Shown: positions 36,655 through 46,285, counted from the stretch's first letter. The stretch is DNA of 64,000 nucleotides from Streptomyces corallincola (GCF_019104725.1 NZ_JAHRXF010000011.1:1-64000); one strand, 5' to 3'. Numbers and translations: made by a program. The notes: generated by a model from the letters alone, not told the origin.

Positions 36655-37163
36655 GAGCGCTCGTTCCTTTCCGTTGCACCGCTGGCAACACCGAGGACCA
36701 CATCACATGTGTCGATCACTGCACTGTGCGTACCTATTGGCGCATCACACCCCCGCCGTCGGGCGGGGAGAACCCCTCTGGGCCGAGCACGGCCGCCGTC
36801 CGTGGCGCGGCGTCCGGAAACGGCACGTCCCGGACGCAGCGTGTGCGCCGGGATCACCGGAACACACGGAAGCGCGGGTGGGGCTCGGGGTGGCGAAGTC
36901 TGGCGTTTTGCCGTCGCACGTGGAACTGTCCGCCTCCGCCACGGGAGGATGGGGCTCGGCCGTCGTTGGTGGGACGCCCGGGTCCGTCGCCAGGTTCCGG
37001 GTGTTTCCGACCACCCCTGGCCTTCTCCGAGTACGTACCCCTCACGACCGTAGTGACGCTCCGTGGAGCAGGGCCAGTCGAACGCAATGAACCGATACCC
37101 GAGGCAGTTTTCAGCCAACTTGGCAGTAGGGCAAGGGTTTCGAGGAAAACCCTCGTCAGTCAC
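36655..37163. other. long divergent intergenic region
   Basis: About 500 bp without a convincing gene. It contains a GC hairpin (36751-36757 with 36762-36768) and, just before the SpoIIE-phosphatase start, a hairpin AGGGTTT-CGAGGA-AAACCCT (37134-37153), as in a long structured leader. Confidence 0.55.
37134..37153 (+). promoter_or_regulatory. leader hairpin upstream of the SpoIIE phosphatase gene
   Basis: Perfect 7-bp stem (37134-37140, 37147-37153) with a 6-nt loop, overlapping an alternative CGAGG-AAAAC-CCTCG stem. The two are mutually exclusive, 10-25 nt before the start codon. Confidence 0.4.
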
Positions 37164-38771
37164 ATGGACACCAGGAATCCCGGCAGGACAATGCTGGACA
37201 TCCCCTCACGAGTGCGTGTACATGTGGAGACACTGCTGGCGGCGCGGAATCACATGGGGGTTTGCAATGCTGGTGAGCCATTCGCACCGGCCCGGAAGCC
37301 GGATGCCATGAACGCCCCGCACGCTCCGAAAGTGGCCGGAATCGATGCCACGGTTCCCACGCCCGCCCACACTGCCGCGCCCGCCGCAGCCGCCCCGGAC
37401 GCCACCCGGGCCCCCGGCGTGTCCGGCGGCACGGACGCCGCGGGCACCCCGGCCGGAACCCCGGCCCACACCGCGGACGACGGCGTTCCCGCGGTTCCCG
37501 CCCCCGGCACGCTGCTCCAGGACCGGCTGGCCGGATGGGTCTCCGACCTCACCACGCTGCACGAACTGACCGAGCGGATGTCCCGTACGGACGCGCTGGA
37601 GCCCGCGCTGCGCGAGCTGCTGCGCGCCGGGTCGGCCCTGGCCGGTGCCGGGCGCGGCCTGGTCGTGCTCGACCCCGCCGACGGGGACGGCCCGCGCACC
37701 ACCGTCGCCCTCGGGCTCGGCCGCGCCGATCTCGGCCACATCGAGACCCTGCCGCCCGGCGACTCCCCGTACGGCCCGCTGCTCGACACCGGCGCGGACG
37801 CCGAGGCGGTCCACGCCGACCTGCTCGCCGAGGAGGGCCTCGACCCCCGGCACCGCGAGGTCGCCGCCCGGCTCGGCTACGCGGCGAGCTACGCCACCGC
37901 GCTCGACACCGGCTCCGCCGGGCGGCTCGGCGGCGCGGTCTGGCTGTACGACGAGCCCGCCGAGCCCGACCGGCACCGCAGACATCTGATCGGGCTGTAC
38001 GTCCGGCACGCGGCCGAGCACCTGGCCCGGCTGGTCGAGGTCGAGCGGACCCGCGCGGGCCTGGCCGCCATGACCGAGGACCTGCTGCCGTCCCGGCTGC
38101 CGCGGGTGCCCGGTGTGCGGCTCGCCGCCCGGCACCGCACCGGGCCGCGCGGCGGCGGCGACTGGTACGACGCGCTGCCGCTGCCCGACGCCGCCCTCGG
38201 CCTGTCCGTCGGCTCGGTCGCCGGTTCCGGGCCCGGCGCGGTCGCGGCGATGGGCCGGATGCGGGCCTCGCTGCGGGCGTACGCGGTGATGGAGGGCGAG
38301 GACCCGGTCGCCGTCCTCTCCGACCTGGAACTCCTGCTCCGGCTGACCGAGCCCGCCTGCTCGGCCACCGCGCTGTTCGCGTACTGCGAGCCCGCGCTGC
38401 GCCGGATCGCCCTGGCCGGGGCCGGGCACAGCCCGCCGCTGATCGTCGGGGACCGGCGCACCGAGTTCGCCGAGACCTCCGTCTCCGCGCCGCTGAACAT
38501 GCTGGCCTGCTGGGAGGCGCCGAGCACCGAGTTCCAGATGGAGCCCGGCGAGACGCTGGTGCTCTACACCGACGGCCTGCTGCGCCGTACCGGTGACCCC
38601 ACCGACCGGGCCTTCGCCCGGCTGCACGCCGCCGCCGCGGGCGTCCCGCGTGCCCACCGGCACGACCCCGGCGCCGTCGCCGACCACATCCTGCGCACGG
38701 TCCTCCCGGACGGCGCGGACACCGCGGGGAGCGACGAGGACGTGGTGATCCTGGCCGCACGGTTCGAGTAG
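37164..38771 (+). CDS. SpoIIE-family PP2C phosphatase with GAF domain
   Basis: About 535 residues. A disordered Ala/Pro/Thr-rich region (about 50-125) precedes a GAF-like domain (about 130-300) and a SpoIIE/RsbU phosphatase domain (about 315-530) with GGDWYDALPL, LFAYCEPALRRIALAGAGHSPPL and LVLYTDGLLRR, the metal-binding aspartates being in DWYD and TDG. It dephosphorylates anti-anti-sigma proteins in partner-switching cascades. Start: ATG 37164, or ATG 37191 which has AGGA nearby. The kinases at 33064 and 44423 belong to the same type of pathway. Confidence 0.87.
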   Translation: MDTRNPGRTMLDIPSRVRVHVETLLAARNHMGVCNAGEPFAPARKPDAMNAPHAPKVAGIDATVPTPAHTAAPAAAAPDATRAPGVSGGTDAAGTPAGTPAHTADDGVPAVPAPGTLLQDRLAGWVSDLTTLHELTERMSRTDALEPALRELLRAGSALAGAGRGLVVLDPADGDGPRTTVALGLGRADLGHIETLPPGDSPYGPLLDTGADAEAVHADLLAEEGLDPRHREVAARLGYAASYATALDTGSAGRLGGAVWLYDEPAEPDRHRRHLIGLYVRHAAEHLARLVEVERTRAGLAAMTEDLLPSRLPRVPGVRLAARHRTGPRGGGDWYDALPLPDAALGLSVGSVAGSGPGAVAAMGRMRASLRAYAVMEGEDPVAVLSDLELLLRLTEPACSATALFAYCEPALRRIALAGAGHSPPLIVGDRRTEFAETSVSAPLNMLACWEAPSTEFQMEPGETLVLYTDGLLRRTGDPTDRAFARLHAAAAGVPRAHRHDPGAVADHILRTVLPDGADTAGSDEDVVILAARFE

Positions 38772-38825
38772 GACGCGGCGCGCGGAACGGGCGGCGGGCG
38801 GGCCCGTCCGCCCCGACTCCCGCTT

Positions 38826-38853
38826 CCGGACGGCGCGTTGGTGTGCCGTCCGG
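38826..38853 (+). terminator. terminator after the SpoIIE phosphatase gene
   Basis: Perfect 9-bp stem (38826-38834 with 38845-38853) with a 10-nt loop. Confidence 0.65.
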
Positions 38854-39037
38854 GAACGTCCGGCGCCGTGCGCTCCCCCTCCCCGCGCCCCTGCCGCGCC
38901 CCCCTCGGTGCCCCCTGCTCCCGCCCTCCCCCGGCGCCCGGTCCGTACGACCGTACGATGAGGGACGCGTCCCCCCGCACGGCCCGGCCGACCGGCGCGG
39001 GCCGGGGGAGACCCGAGCCGTACCGAGGAGGAGCACG

Positions 39038-40498
39038 TTGTCCGACGCACTCGAACCGGAGACCCCGGAAGCTGAGGCCGAGGCGCCCGTCAAGCAGCGC
39101 AAGAACGGGCTCTATCCGGGCCTGTCCGACGAGCTGGCCGAGAACATGACGACCGGCTGGGCCGACACCGAGCTGCGCGGCCTGGAGCCGGTGACGCAGG
39201 CCGCCGAGACCGCGCGCCGCCGCGCCGCGCTCTCCGCGCGCTTCCCCGGCGAGCGGCTGGTGATCCCCTCGGGGAACCTGAAGGTCCGCTCGAACGACAC
39301 GGACTACCCGTTCCGCGCGTCCGTCGATTACGCGTACCTCACCGGCAACCAGACCGAGGACGGCGTCCTCGTGCTGGAGCCCGGCGCGGACGGGCACCGG
39401 GCGACGCTGCACCTGCTGCCCCGCTCCAACCGCGCCGACGGCGAGTTCTGGCTGTCCGGCCAGGGTGAGCTGTGGGTCGGCCGCCGCCACTCCCTCACCG
39501 AGTCCGAGGTGCTCTACGGCATCCCGGCCGCCGATGTGCGCGAGCTGGCCGGGACGCTGCGCGAGGCCACCGGCCCGGTGCGCGTGCTGCGCGGGTACGA
39601 CGCGGCCGTCGAGGCGGCGCTGACCGACAAGGTCACCGCCGAGCGCGACGAGGAACTGCGCGTCTTCCTCTCCGAGATGCGCCTCGTCAAGGACGATTTC
39701 GAGATCGGCGAGCTGCAGAAGGCGTGCGACGCGACCGTGCGCGGCTTCGAGGACGTCGTCCGGGTGCTCGACCGGGCCGAGGCCACCAGCGAGCGCTACA
39801 TCGAGGGCACGTTCTTCCTGCGCGCCCGCGTCGAGGGCAACGACGTCGGCTACGGCACGATCGCCGCCTCCGGGCCGCACGCCTGCACCCTGCACTGGGT
39901 GCGCAACGACGGCCCGGTCCGCTCCGGCGACCTGCTCCTGCTGGACGCGGGCGTGGAGACGACCACGCTGTACACCGCCGACGTCACCCGCACCCTGCCC
40001 GTGAACGGCACGTACACCGAGGTGCAGAAGCGGGTCTACGACGCGGTGTACGAGGCGCAGGAGGCCGGGATCGCGGCCGTCCGCCCCGGTGCGAAGTACC
40101 GCGACTTCCACCAGGCCGCGCAGCGCGTGCTCACCGAGAAGCTGGTCGCGTGGGGGCTCGTCGAGGGCCCGGTCGAGCGGGTCATGGAGCTGGGCCTCCA
40201 GCGCCGCTGGACCCTGCACGGCACCGGTCACATGCTCGGCATGGACGTCCACGACTGCGCCGCCGCGCGCACCGAGACGTACGTGGAGGGCACCCTGGAG
40301 CCCGGCATGGTCCTCACCGTCGAGCCCGGTCTGTACTTCCAGCCGGACGACCTGACGGTGCCCGAGGAGTACCGGGGCATCGGCGTCCGGATCGAGGACG
40401 ACATCCTCGTCACCGAGGACGGCAACCGGAACCTCAGCGCCGCGCTGCCGCGCCGCTCGGACGAGGTCGAGGCGTGGATGGCGGCCCTCACGGGCTGA
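39038..40498 (+). CDS. Xaa-Pro aminopeptidase (aminopeptidase P, M24B)
   Basis: Cytoplasmic dimanganese peptidase that removes the N-terminal residue before proline. The 486 residues have an N-terminal creatinase-like domain and the pita-bread catalytic domain with all five metal ligands: D303 (LLDAGVE), D315 (TADVTR), H398 (GTGHMLG), E429 (VEPGLYF) and E453 (VRIEDD). The TTG at 39038 follows GAGGAGGAG with 6-bp spacing and is clearly the start; a longer frame upstream runs through noncoding sequence. Confidence 0.95.
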   Translation: MSDALEPETPEAEAEAPVKQRKNGLYPGLSDELAENMTTGWADTELRGLEPVTQAAETARRRAALSARFPGERLVIPSGNLKVRSNDTDYPFRASVDYAYLTGNQTEDGVLVLEPGADGHRATLHLLPRSNRADGEFWLSGQGELWVGRRHSLTESEVLYGIPAADVRELAGTLREATGPVRVLRGYDAAVEAALTDKVTAERDEELRVFLSEMRLVKDDFEIGELQKACDATVRGFEDVVRVLDRAEATSERYIEGTFFLRARVEGNDVGYGTIAASGPHACTLHWVRNDGPVRSGDLLLLDAGVETTTLYTADVTRTLPVNGTYTEVQKRVYDAVYEAQEAGIAAVRPGAKYRDFHQAAQRVLTEKLVAWGLVEGPVERVMELGLQRRWTLHGTGHMLGMDVHDCAAARTETYVEGTLEPGMVLTVEPGLYFQPDDLTVPEEYRGIGVRIEDDILVTEDGNRNLSAALPRRSDEVEAWMAALTG

Positions 40499-40519
40499 CC
40501 CCCGCGACACCCTCGTACC

Positions 40520-40552
40520 GCCGAGGCACCGTCGAGGCACCGTCGAGGCACC
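40520..40552. repeat. short tandem repeat after pepP
   Basis: Two and a half copies of the 12-mer GAGGCACCGTCG-type unit, directly before the terminator. Confidence 0.7.
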
Positions 40553-40556
40553 GCCC

Positions 40557-40591
40557 GAGAAGGCCGGGTACCCCGCGTACCCGGCCTTCTC
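40557..40591 (+). terminator. terminator after the aminopeptidase gene
   Basis: Perfect 14-bp stem (40557-40570 with 40578-40591) and a 7-nt loop. Confidence 0.9.
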
Positions 40592-40687
40592 CGTGCCCGG
40601 TGGCACGTGATCCCCGATGTGCCGGTGGGGCGCCCCGTGCGCGTGATAGGTCATGTGCGGGTGGTTTTCCGTCACTGTGGGGGGATC

Positions 40688-42052
40688 GTGGACGACTTCT
40701 GGGCCGGTATCGGCGTGGATCTGCATCTGGAGACCGACGCGGCGGCGGGGCGGCGCAGTGGTCTGGAGTCGGCGCTCCGGGACGCCGTACGGGACGGGCG
40801 CCTCGCGCCGGGCACCCGGCTGCCCGCCACCCGGCGGCTCGCCACCGACCTCGGGGTCTCGCGCGGCACCGCCAAGGGCGCCTACGACCAGCTGGTCGCC
40901 GAGGGCTACTTCGTCGCCCGACAGGGCTCGGGCACGCGGGTCGCGGCGCTGCCCGCCGCGCAGGCCGGTCCGTCGCCGACGCACACGGGCGGTCCGGCCC
41001 CGCGCCACGACCTGCGGCCGGGCAGCCCCGACGTCGGCGCCTTCCCGGCCGCCGCCTGGCTGCGGGCGCTGCGCCGCGCGGTCGCGGAGGCGCCCTCCCT
41101 CACGTACGACTACGGCGATCCGCGCGGCCGGATCGAGCTGCGCACCGCGCTCTCCGGCTATCTGGGCCGGGCGCGCGGGGTGCTCGCGCCGCCGGAACGG
41201 ATCGTGATCACCTCCGGGTACGTCCAGGGGCTGGCGCTGCTGACCCGCGTGCTGGAGGGCGAGCCGGTGGGGATGGAGGACCCCGGCCTGCCGTTCCACC
41301 GCGATGTGGTGCGGCACAGCGGGGGCACCGTGGTGCCGGTGCCGGTGGACGAGCGCGGGTTGCGGCCCGCCGCGCTGGGGCAGGCGGGGGCGGTGGTGGT
41401 CACCCCGGCGCACCAGTACCCGACCGGGGTCACCCTGCGCCCCGAGCGGCGGCGCGCGCTCACCGACTGGGCGCGGGCCTGCCGGGGGCTGATCATCGAG
41501 GACGACTACGACGGCGAGTTCCGCTACGACCGCCAGCCCGTCGGCGCCCTCCAGGGCATGGCCCCGGACCATGTGGCGTACCTCGGCACCGCCTCCAAGA
41601 CGCTCGGTCCCGCGCTGCGGCTCGGCTGGATGGTGCTGCCGCCGCACCTGGTGGGCGCGGTGGCCGACGCCAAGCTGCACAGCGACCACCACACCGAGAC
41701 GCTGGGGCAGCTCGCGCTCGCCGAACTGATCGACAGCCACGCCTACGACCGGCACGTCCGCGCCTGCCGACTGCGCTACCGGCGGCGCCGCGACGCACTC
41801 GTGGACCGGCTCGGCGCCCGCTGGAAGGTGCGCGGCATCGCGGCCGGGCTGCACGCGCTGATCGACGTGGACGAGGAGGCCCCGCTCCTGGAGCGCGCCG
41901 AGGCGGCGGGCCTGGCCGTCGGCCACCTCGGCGGCCACTGGCACGGCCCGGCGGAGGACCGCCCGCAGGGCCTGGTCGTGGGGTACGGGACCCCTCGGGA
42001 GCGGGCGTATCCGGCGGCGCTGGAGGCACTGGCGGGGGTGCTGGAGGGGTGA
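40688..42052 (+). CDS. MocR/PdxR-type GntR regulator with aminotransferase domain
   Basis: A 454-residue fusion of a GntR winged helix (about 20-90; TRLPATRRLATDLGVSRGTAKGAYDQL) and a fold-type I aminotransferase domain (about 110-450) in which the PLP lysine is K304 (TASKTLG). Such regulators bind PLP and control vitamin B6, GABA or taurine genes. A target is not obvious: the aminopeptidase gene lies upstream and an MFS gene follows on the same strand after 174 bp. GTG 40688 has GGGGGGA before it; an ATG-led extension from 40607 lacks a binding site. Confidence 0.9.
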   Translation: MDDFWAGIGVDLHLETDAAAGRRSGLESALRDAVRDGRLAPGTRLPATRRLATDLGVSRGTAKGAYDQLVAEGYFVARQGSGTRVAALPAAQAGPSPTHTGGPAPRHDLRPGSPDVGAFPAAAWLRALRRAVAEAPSLTYDYGDPRGRIELRTALSGYLGRARGVLAPPERIVITSGYVQGLALLTRVLEGEPVGMEDPGLPFHRDVVRHSGGTVVPVPVDERGLRPAALGQAGAVVVTPAHQYPTGVTLRPERRRALTDWARACRGLIIEDDYDGEFRYDRQPVGALQGMAPDHVAYLGTASKTLGPALRLGWMVLPPHLVGAVADAKLHSDHHTETLGQLALAELIDSHAYDRHVRACRLRYRRRRDALVDRLGARWKVRGIAAGLHALIDVDEEAPLLERAEAAGLAVGHLGGHWHGPAEDRPQGLVVGYGTPRERAYPAALEALAGVLEG

Positions 42053-42225
42053 GGCGGGGGTTGGCGCGGGACGGGGTGGTGCGACGCGGGGGTCAGCGCG
42101 GGGCGCGGCGGGACGCGGGGTGTGAGGCGGGTGTGCTTCTGCGGGCCGCTAGTGCGAAGTGGACCACGGAAACAGTCGGCGATTGGGTCTGATCTCCGTT
42201 CCGTCCGCGCCGTAGCGTCCTCGGC

Positions 42226-43494
42226 ATGGCCCTTCGTCCACACCGTCTCCTCGCCTCGGCGCAGTTCGCCGGGTCGGTCGGGGACGGTGCCTTCTACGTC
42301 ACCTCGGCGCTGTACTTCACGCGGGTCGTCGGGCTGCCGACGGAGCGGGTGGGGCTGGGGCTGACGCTCGCGTGGGGTGTGGGGTCGCTGGTCGGGGTGC
42401 CGTTGGGGCGGCTCGCGGACCGGCGGGGGCCGCGCGGGACGGCGGTGGGGCTGGCGTGCGCCACCGCCGTGGCGGTCGGGACGTTCCTGCTGGTCAGGGG
42501 CTTCCCGCTGTTCGTGTTCGCCGCCTGCGCGTACGCCACGGCGCAGTCGGGACTGTCGGCCGCGCGGCAGGCGCTGCTCGCCGGGCTGGTCCCGGCCGGG
42601 GAGCGTACGGGGGTGCTCGCGCGGGTGCAGTCCACGCTGAACGCGGGGCTCGCGGTGGGCGCCGCGCTGGGCGGTCTGGCGCTCGCGGCCGGTACGGCGG
42701 GGGCGTACCGGTCGGTCCTGGCGCTGGACGCGGCCTGCTTCGCGGGCTGCGCGCTGCTCCTGCTCCGGCTGCCGACCGTCACGGGGGGCGGTACGGCGGC
42801 CGACGGCACGGGGCCGGGGGGCGCGGGGCCGGGGGCCGCGGGGCCGGGCGGGCGGCGTCTCGCGGTGCTGGGGGACCGGCCGTACGCGCTGGTGGCGCTG
42901 GTCAACGCGGTACTGCTGCTGCGGCTGCCGCTGCTCAGCCTGGCACTGCCGCTGTGGATCACGCAGCGCACCGGGGCGCCGCCCGCGCTGGCGTCGGGGC
43001 TGTTCGTGCTGAACACGGTCGGGGTGACGCTGTTCCAGGTGCGGGCGGCGTCCTCGGTGACGGGCACGGACAGCGCGCTGCGGGTGCTGCGCCGGGCGGG
43101 GCTGCTGATGCTGGCGTCCTGCGCGGTGTTCGCGCTGTCGGCGGGACGGTCCGCGTGGCCGGCGGCGCTGCTGCTGTGCGCCGGTGCGGTGCTCCAGGTG
43201 GTGGCGGAGACCTGGCAGTCGGCGGGCTCCTGGCAGCTCTCCTTCGGGCTGGCCCCGGCCGACCGGATCGGTGAGTACCAGGGCTTCTTCGGCACCGGGG
43301 TGGCCGTCGCCCGCACGCTGGGCCCGCTGCTGGTCACCTGGCTGCTGCTCGGCCGGGGGACGCTCGGGTGGCTCCTGCTGGGCGCGGTGCTGGCGGGCGC
43401 GTCGTACGCGATGGGCCCGGTCGCGCGCCGGGCGGTCCGGCACCGGCCGGTGACCGCCGCCGGGGCACCGGAACCGGGGGAGGCCGCCCTGTAG
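42226..43494 (+). CDS. MFS transporter
   Basis: A 422-residue integral membrane protein with 12 hydrophobic segments. The loop between helices 2 and 3 reads GRLADRRGPRG, the MFS motif A. It resembles drug or metabolite exporters of actinobacteria; the substrate cannot be read. A Gly-rich linker (about 190-205) separates the two halves. It follows the MocR gene by 174 bp and could be its target. Confidence 0.88.
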   Translation: MALRPHRLLASAQFAGSVGDGAFYVTSALYFTRVVGLPTERVGLGLTLAWGVGSLVGVPLGRLADRRGPRGTAVGLACATAVAVGTFLLVRGFPLFVFAACAYATAQSGLSAARQALLAGLVPAGERTGVLARVQSTLNAGLAVGAALGGLALAAGTAGAYRSVLALDAACFAGCALLLLRLPTVTGGGTAADGTGPGGAGPGAAGPGGRRLAVLGDRPYALVALVNAVLLLRLPLLSLALPLWITQRTGAPPALASGLFVLNTVGVTLFQVRAASSVTGTDSALRVLRRAGLLMLASCAVFALSAGRSAWPAALLLCAGAVLQVVAETWQSAGSWQLSFGLAPADRIGEYQGFFGTGVAVARTLGPLLVTWLLLGRGTLGWLLLGAVLAGASYAMGPVARRAVRHRPVTAAGAPEPGEAAL

Positions 43495-43526
43495 GCCTGA
43501 CGGGGCCCGCCGCGCGCCGCCGCCAC

Positions 43527-43564
43527 GGGGGCGGCCGTTGCGGGGGCGGCCGTTGCGGGGCGGC
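43527..43564. repeat. 15-bp tandem repeat
   Basis: GGGGGCGGCCGTTGC at 43527-43541 and 43542-43556, followed by a partial third copy, between the convergent MFS and GNAT genes. Confidence 0.75.
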
Positions 43565-43656
43565 AGCCCGGGGCCGCTTCTCGCCGGGGCCGGGCCGGGG
43601 GCGTTCGCGGAATCCGGCCAACTTCCGGCGGGCGGGCTCCGCTTGGCCGTGAGGGC

Positions 43657-44235
43657 TCAGAGTTGGGGGTCGTGGTCGTGCAGCACCCGCTGGAACAGCT
43701 TGCAGTCGCGCCAGGCGCCGTCGATGTGGAGGTAACGGGGGGCCAGGCCGATGGGTTCGAAGCCGGACTTCACCAGGACGCGCTGGGAGGCGGTGTTGCC
43801 GATGAGGGTGGCCGCCTCGACGCGGTGCAGGCCGAGGGAGTCGCGGGCGATCCCGCAGACCGCTTCGACGGCGGCACCGGCGAGCCCCCGGTTGATCCGG
43901 TCGGCGGCGACCCAGTAGCCGAGGTAGGAACTGAGGAACGGGCCCCGCGCCACCCCGGTCAGGTTGATCACCCCGGCGATACGGCCGTCCGGCGCCTCGA
44001 ACACCCAGGGGAACGCGCTGCCCTCGGCGCGCTGGCGCAGCAGGCCCGCGATGCGCAGCGCCTGTCCGCCGGGGGTGAAGTAGGACTCGGGGCGGACCGG
44101 CTCCCAGGGCTTCAGATGGGCCCGGTTGGCGGTGTTCGCGGCGGCGAGCGCCTCGGCGTCCTCCGTGACGAGGGGGCGCATGAGCACACCGTCGGGGAGG
44201 TCGCGGCGGTGCTGTCCTGACAGGTCGGCGGGCAT
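43657..44235 (-). CDS. RimJ-like GNAT N-acetyltransferase
   Basis: A 192-residue acetyl-CoA-dependent transferase of the GNAT fold, closest in style to RimJ/RimL, which acetylate ribosomal protein N termini. The region YLGYWVAADRINRGLAGAAVEAV carries the acetyl-CoA loop (R-x-x-x-G/A) and ASQRVLVKSGFEPIG the final strand. ATG 44235 fits homologous starts; the frame to 44322 runs into the tandem repeats. Confidence 0.88.
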   Translation of the reverse strand: MPADLSGQHRRDLPDGVLMRPLVTEDAEALAAANTANRAHLKPWEPVRPESYFTPGGQALRIAGLLRQRAEGSAFPWVFEAPDGRIAGVINLTGVARGPFLSSYLGYWVAADRINRGLAGAAVEAVCGIARDSLGLHRVEAATLIGNTASQRVLVKSGFEPIGLAPRYLHIDGAWRDCKLFQRVLHDHDPQL

Positions 44236-44277
44236 GGGCGGCACCCTAACGCGCCCCTTCTCCGGCGCCGTCCCCGC

Positions 44278-44370
44278 GCCCGCCTCTCCGCTGCCGCCCC
44301 TCTGCAGCGCCCGCCTCTCCACTGCCGCCCCTCTGCAGCGCCCTACTCTCCGCTGCCGCCCCTCTCCCGC
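44278..44370. repeat. 31-bp tandem repeat, three copies
   Basis: Units at 44278-44308, 44309-44339 and 44340-44370, built on GCCCGCCTCTCCGCTGCCGC followed by CCCTCTGCAGC. The first two differ at one base, the third at several. It lies in the 187-bp gap between the GNAT and anti-sigma kinase genes. Confidence 0.9.
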
Positions 44371-44422
44371 ACAGCCCCGCCTCGCGTGCCGCCTCTCTCC
44401 CGCCCCGCCTCGCGGGACCCGC

Positions 44423-44863
44423 TCACGCCGACAGCGGGGACGGGTCCCGTGTCCACTTCAGCAGCTTGTCGAAGCTCACCACCGTGCCGGACACCGGCTC
44501 CCCCGGCCCGATGCGCACATGGTCGGTCAGTTCCCGGATCAGGTGCAGGCCGCGCCCGTGCTCCGCGTCGGGGCGGGGGGTGCGGACCTGCTGGGTGAGG
44601 GTGATGCCGGGGCCCGTGTCGGACACCTCGATCCGGCACTTCTCGCCGTCGAGGTAGGCGGTGACCCGGTACCCCTCGGGACGGCCGCCGGGGTCGCCGC
44701 CGTGCTCGACGGCGTTGGCACACGCCTCACTGAGCGCGATCGAGAGGTCGTAGGAGATGTCGGGGTCCACGCCCGCCGTCTCCATCGTGCCGATCAGCAG
44801 ACGGCGGGCCAGCGGAACGCTCGCGGGCTCGCGGCGCAGATGGAGTGACCACCAGATGCTCAT
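44423..44863 (-). CDS. RsbW-like anti-sigma factor kinase
   Basis: A 146-residue GHKL ATPase with the N box IALSEACANAVEHGG, G1 box IEVSDTGPGI and G2 box AEHGRGLHLIREL. It is the short, single-domain type common in Streptomyces and would bind a sigma factor or phosphorylate an STAS antagonist; neither partner is adjacent. ATG 44863 has GGGAG 5 bp upstream. Confidence 0.9.
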   Translation of the reverse strand: MSIWWSLHLRREPASVPLARRLLIGTMETAGVDPDISYDLSIALSEACANAVEHGGDPGGRPEGYRVTAYLDGEKCRIEVSDTGPGITLTQQVRTPRPDAEHGRGLHLIRELTDHVRIGPGEPVSGTVVSFDKLLKWTRDPSPLSA

Positions 44864-45231
44864 GTGCTCCCGCCTCCCGGCCGCGGATCGACATACCGAT
44901 ACGTATTGCCGCCCGTACCCGGACGTAAGCACTCCGCCGACGTGACCGAGCCCATAGAGCGATCCCATGTCGGACAAAGTGGCACAAAAAGGCTCCAGTT
45001 GGGACGGATGACGATCTTCCAGTTGGCGCCCGTCCACTGTTGGGCCGCCTCCAGTCCCCCGCCTGTCCGCCGCGCGTCCGATGCCGGGCCGCCTCCGGGT
45101 CCGGCCCGGTCCCCAACTCCGGCCCCCCGCTGGGCACTCGGCGCGCCCCCGTGCGCGCCGGTGCGCGCGTGGCGGGATTTCCGCGACCTGCCGTATGGGG
45201 CGGGTAAGGCCAGTGCGATGATGAGCCCGCC
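44864..45231. other. divergent promoter region
   Basis: No gene seen in 368 bp. Features are an 8-bp palindrome ATACGTAT (44899-44906) near the kinase start, and CCAGTTGG repeated at about 44993 and 45018. Confidence 0.5.
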
Positions 45232-46122
45232 ATGACTGCCCCCCACGCGCGCACGGTGCGTCCCGGAGCCGGACTCCGGCTCCTGCGGGCCGCGGTGTTC
45301 GCCGCGGTCTGCGTCGTGCTGGCCGCCGCGGGGCACGCCCTGGCCGCCTGTGCGCCGGTCCCGCTGTGGACGCTCGGCGCGGGCTTCGTAGCCGCGCTGC
45401 TGGTGGTCGTCCCGCTCGCCGGACGGCAGCGCTCGCTGCCGGGCATCGCCGCGCTGCTCGCCTTCGGACAGGTCGCGCTGCACACGCTGTTCGGGCTGGC
45501 GGGCGGACACGGCGCCGCCGCCACGGCCGCTGCCGGCGGGTCCGCCGGGTTCGGCTCGATGGCGGGCATGCCCGGCATGGGCCCGACGGCGGGCATGCGC
45601 GGCACCGGCACCGCCGCCGCCCTCAGCGACACCGAGCTGGTGGACCGTGCCGCCCGGCTGGTCTGCGGTGCCAACCCCGCGCTGCTGAGCCCCGGTCACG
45701 CGTACCGCCTGCTGCTCGACGCGCATCTACTCGACCCGGCCACGGCCCGCACGCCCGCGGCCGTACCCGCGCACCACGCGGTGACCGGGCCCTGGGCGCT
45801 GCTGCCGAGCCTGCCGATGCTGCTGGGCCACCTGCTCGCGGCGCTCGTCGCGGGCTGGCTGCTGCGCCGGGGCGATCTGGCGCTGCTGCGGCTGATCTCC
45901 CTGTCGGCGCACGGCATCGCGGAGGCGGCGCTCGTACGCTCCCTGCGCGCCGCCCTCGCCCTGGTGCACGCCCTGTGCGCCGGACTGCTGCCCTCGGCGG
46001 TGCACGGCGCGTGCGCGCCCCGCACCGCGCAGGACGACACGCCCGCACCCCGCACCGAGGCGCTCCAGCACACGGTGATCCGGCGCGGTCCGCCCGCCGC
46101 CGCGTTCCGCCTCGCCGCCTGA
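45232..46122 (+). CDS. Met-rich polytopic membrane protein of the copper cluster
   Basis: A 296-residue protein with about five hydrophobic segments. An external loop (about 100-125) is rich in Gly and Met, with SMAGMPGMG and TAGMRG, as in copper-handling proteins. It sits directly before the YcnI-Sco-PCuAC-CopCD-DtpA genes on the same strand, which supports a copper role; otherwise the family is not characterised. The ATG at 45232 lacks a strong ribosome binding site. Confidence 0.72.
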   Translation: MTAPHARTVRPGAGLRLLRAAVFAAVCVVLAAAGHALAACAPVPLWTLGAGFVAALLVVVPLAGRQRSLPGIAALLAFGQVALHTLFGLAGGHGAAATAAAGGSAGFGSMAGMPGMGPTAGMRGTGTAAALSDTELVDRAARLVCGANPALLSPGHAYRLLLDAHLLDPATARTPAAVPAHHAVTGPWALLPSLPMLLGHLLAALVAGWLLRRGDLALLRLISLSAHGIAEAALVRSLRAALALVHALCAGLLPSAVHGACAPRTAQDDTPAPRTEALQHTVIRRGPPAAAFRLAA

Positions 46123-46285
46123 CGCGACGCCACCACCCCCCGGAGCCGGTACCGGCCGGACGGGAGTGCCGCCGTCGCGCGGCCCGCGCGTGCCCGGAGA
46201 ATCCGTCCCGCACCGAGCGGCACGGCCCCCGCACGCGTACTCCTGATCACCACCGGAACCCGAACGTTGAGTGGAGTACTCCGCC

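Noticed and set aside
36726..37163. N-terminal extension of the SpoIIE phosphatase back to 36726
   Set aside because: Composition is not protein-like, and the family domains all follow 37164.
38564..41944. A 1126-codon open frame on the minus strand
   Set aside because: Covers three well-supported plus-strand genes (phosphatase, aminopeptidase, MocR) and has no recognisable domain.
44278..44370. 31-bp repeats as a CRISPR
   Set aside because: Units are directly adjacent without spacers, and no cas genes are present.
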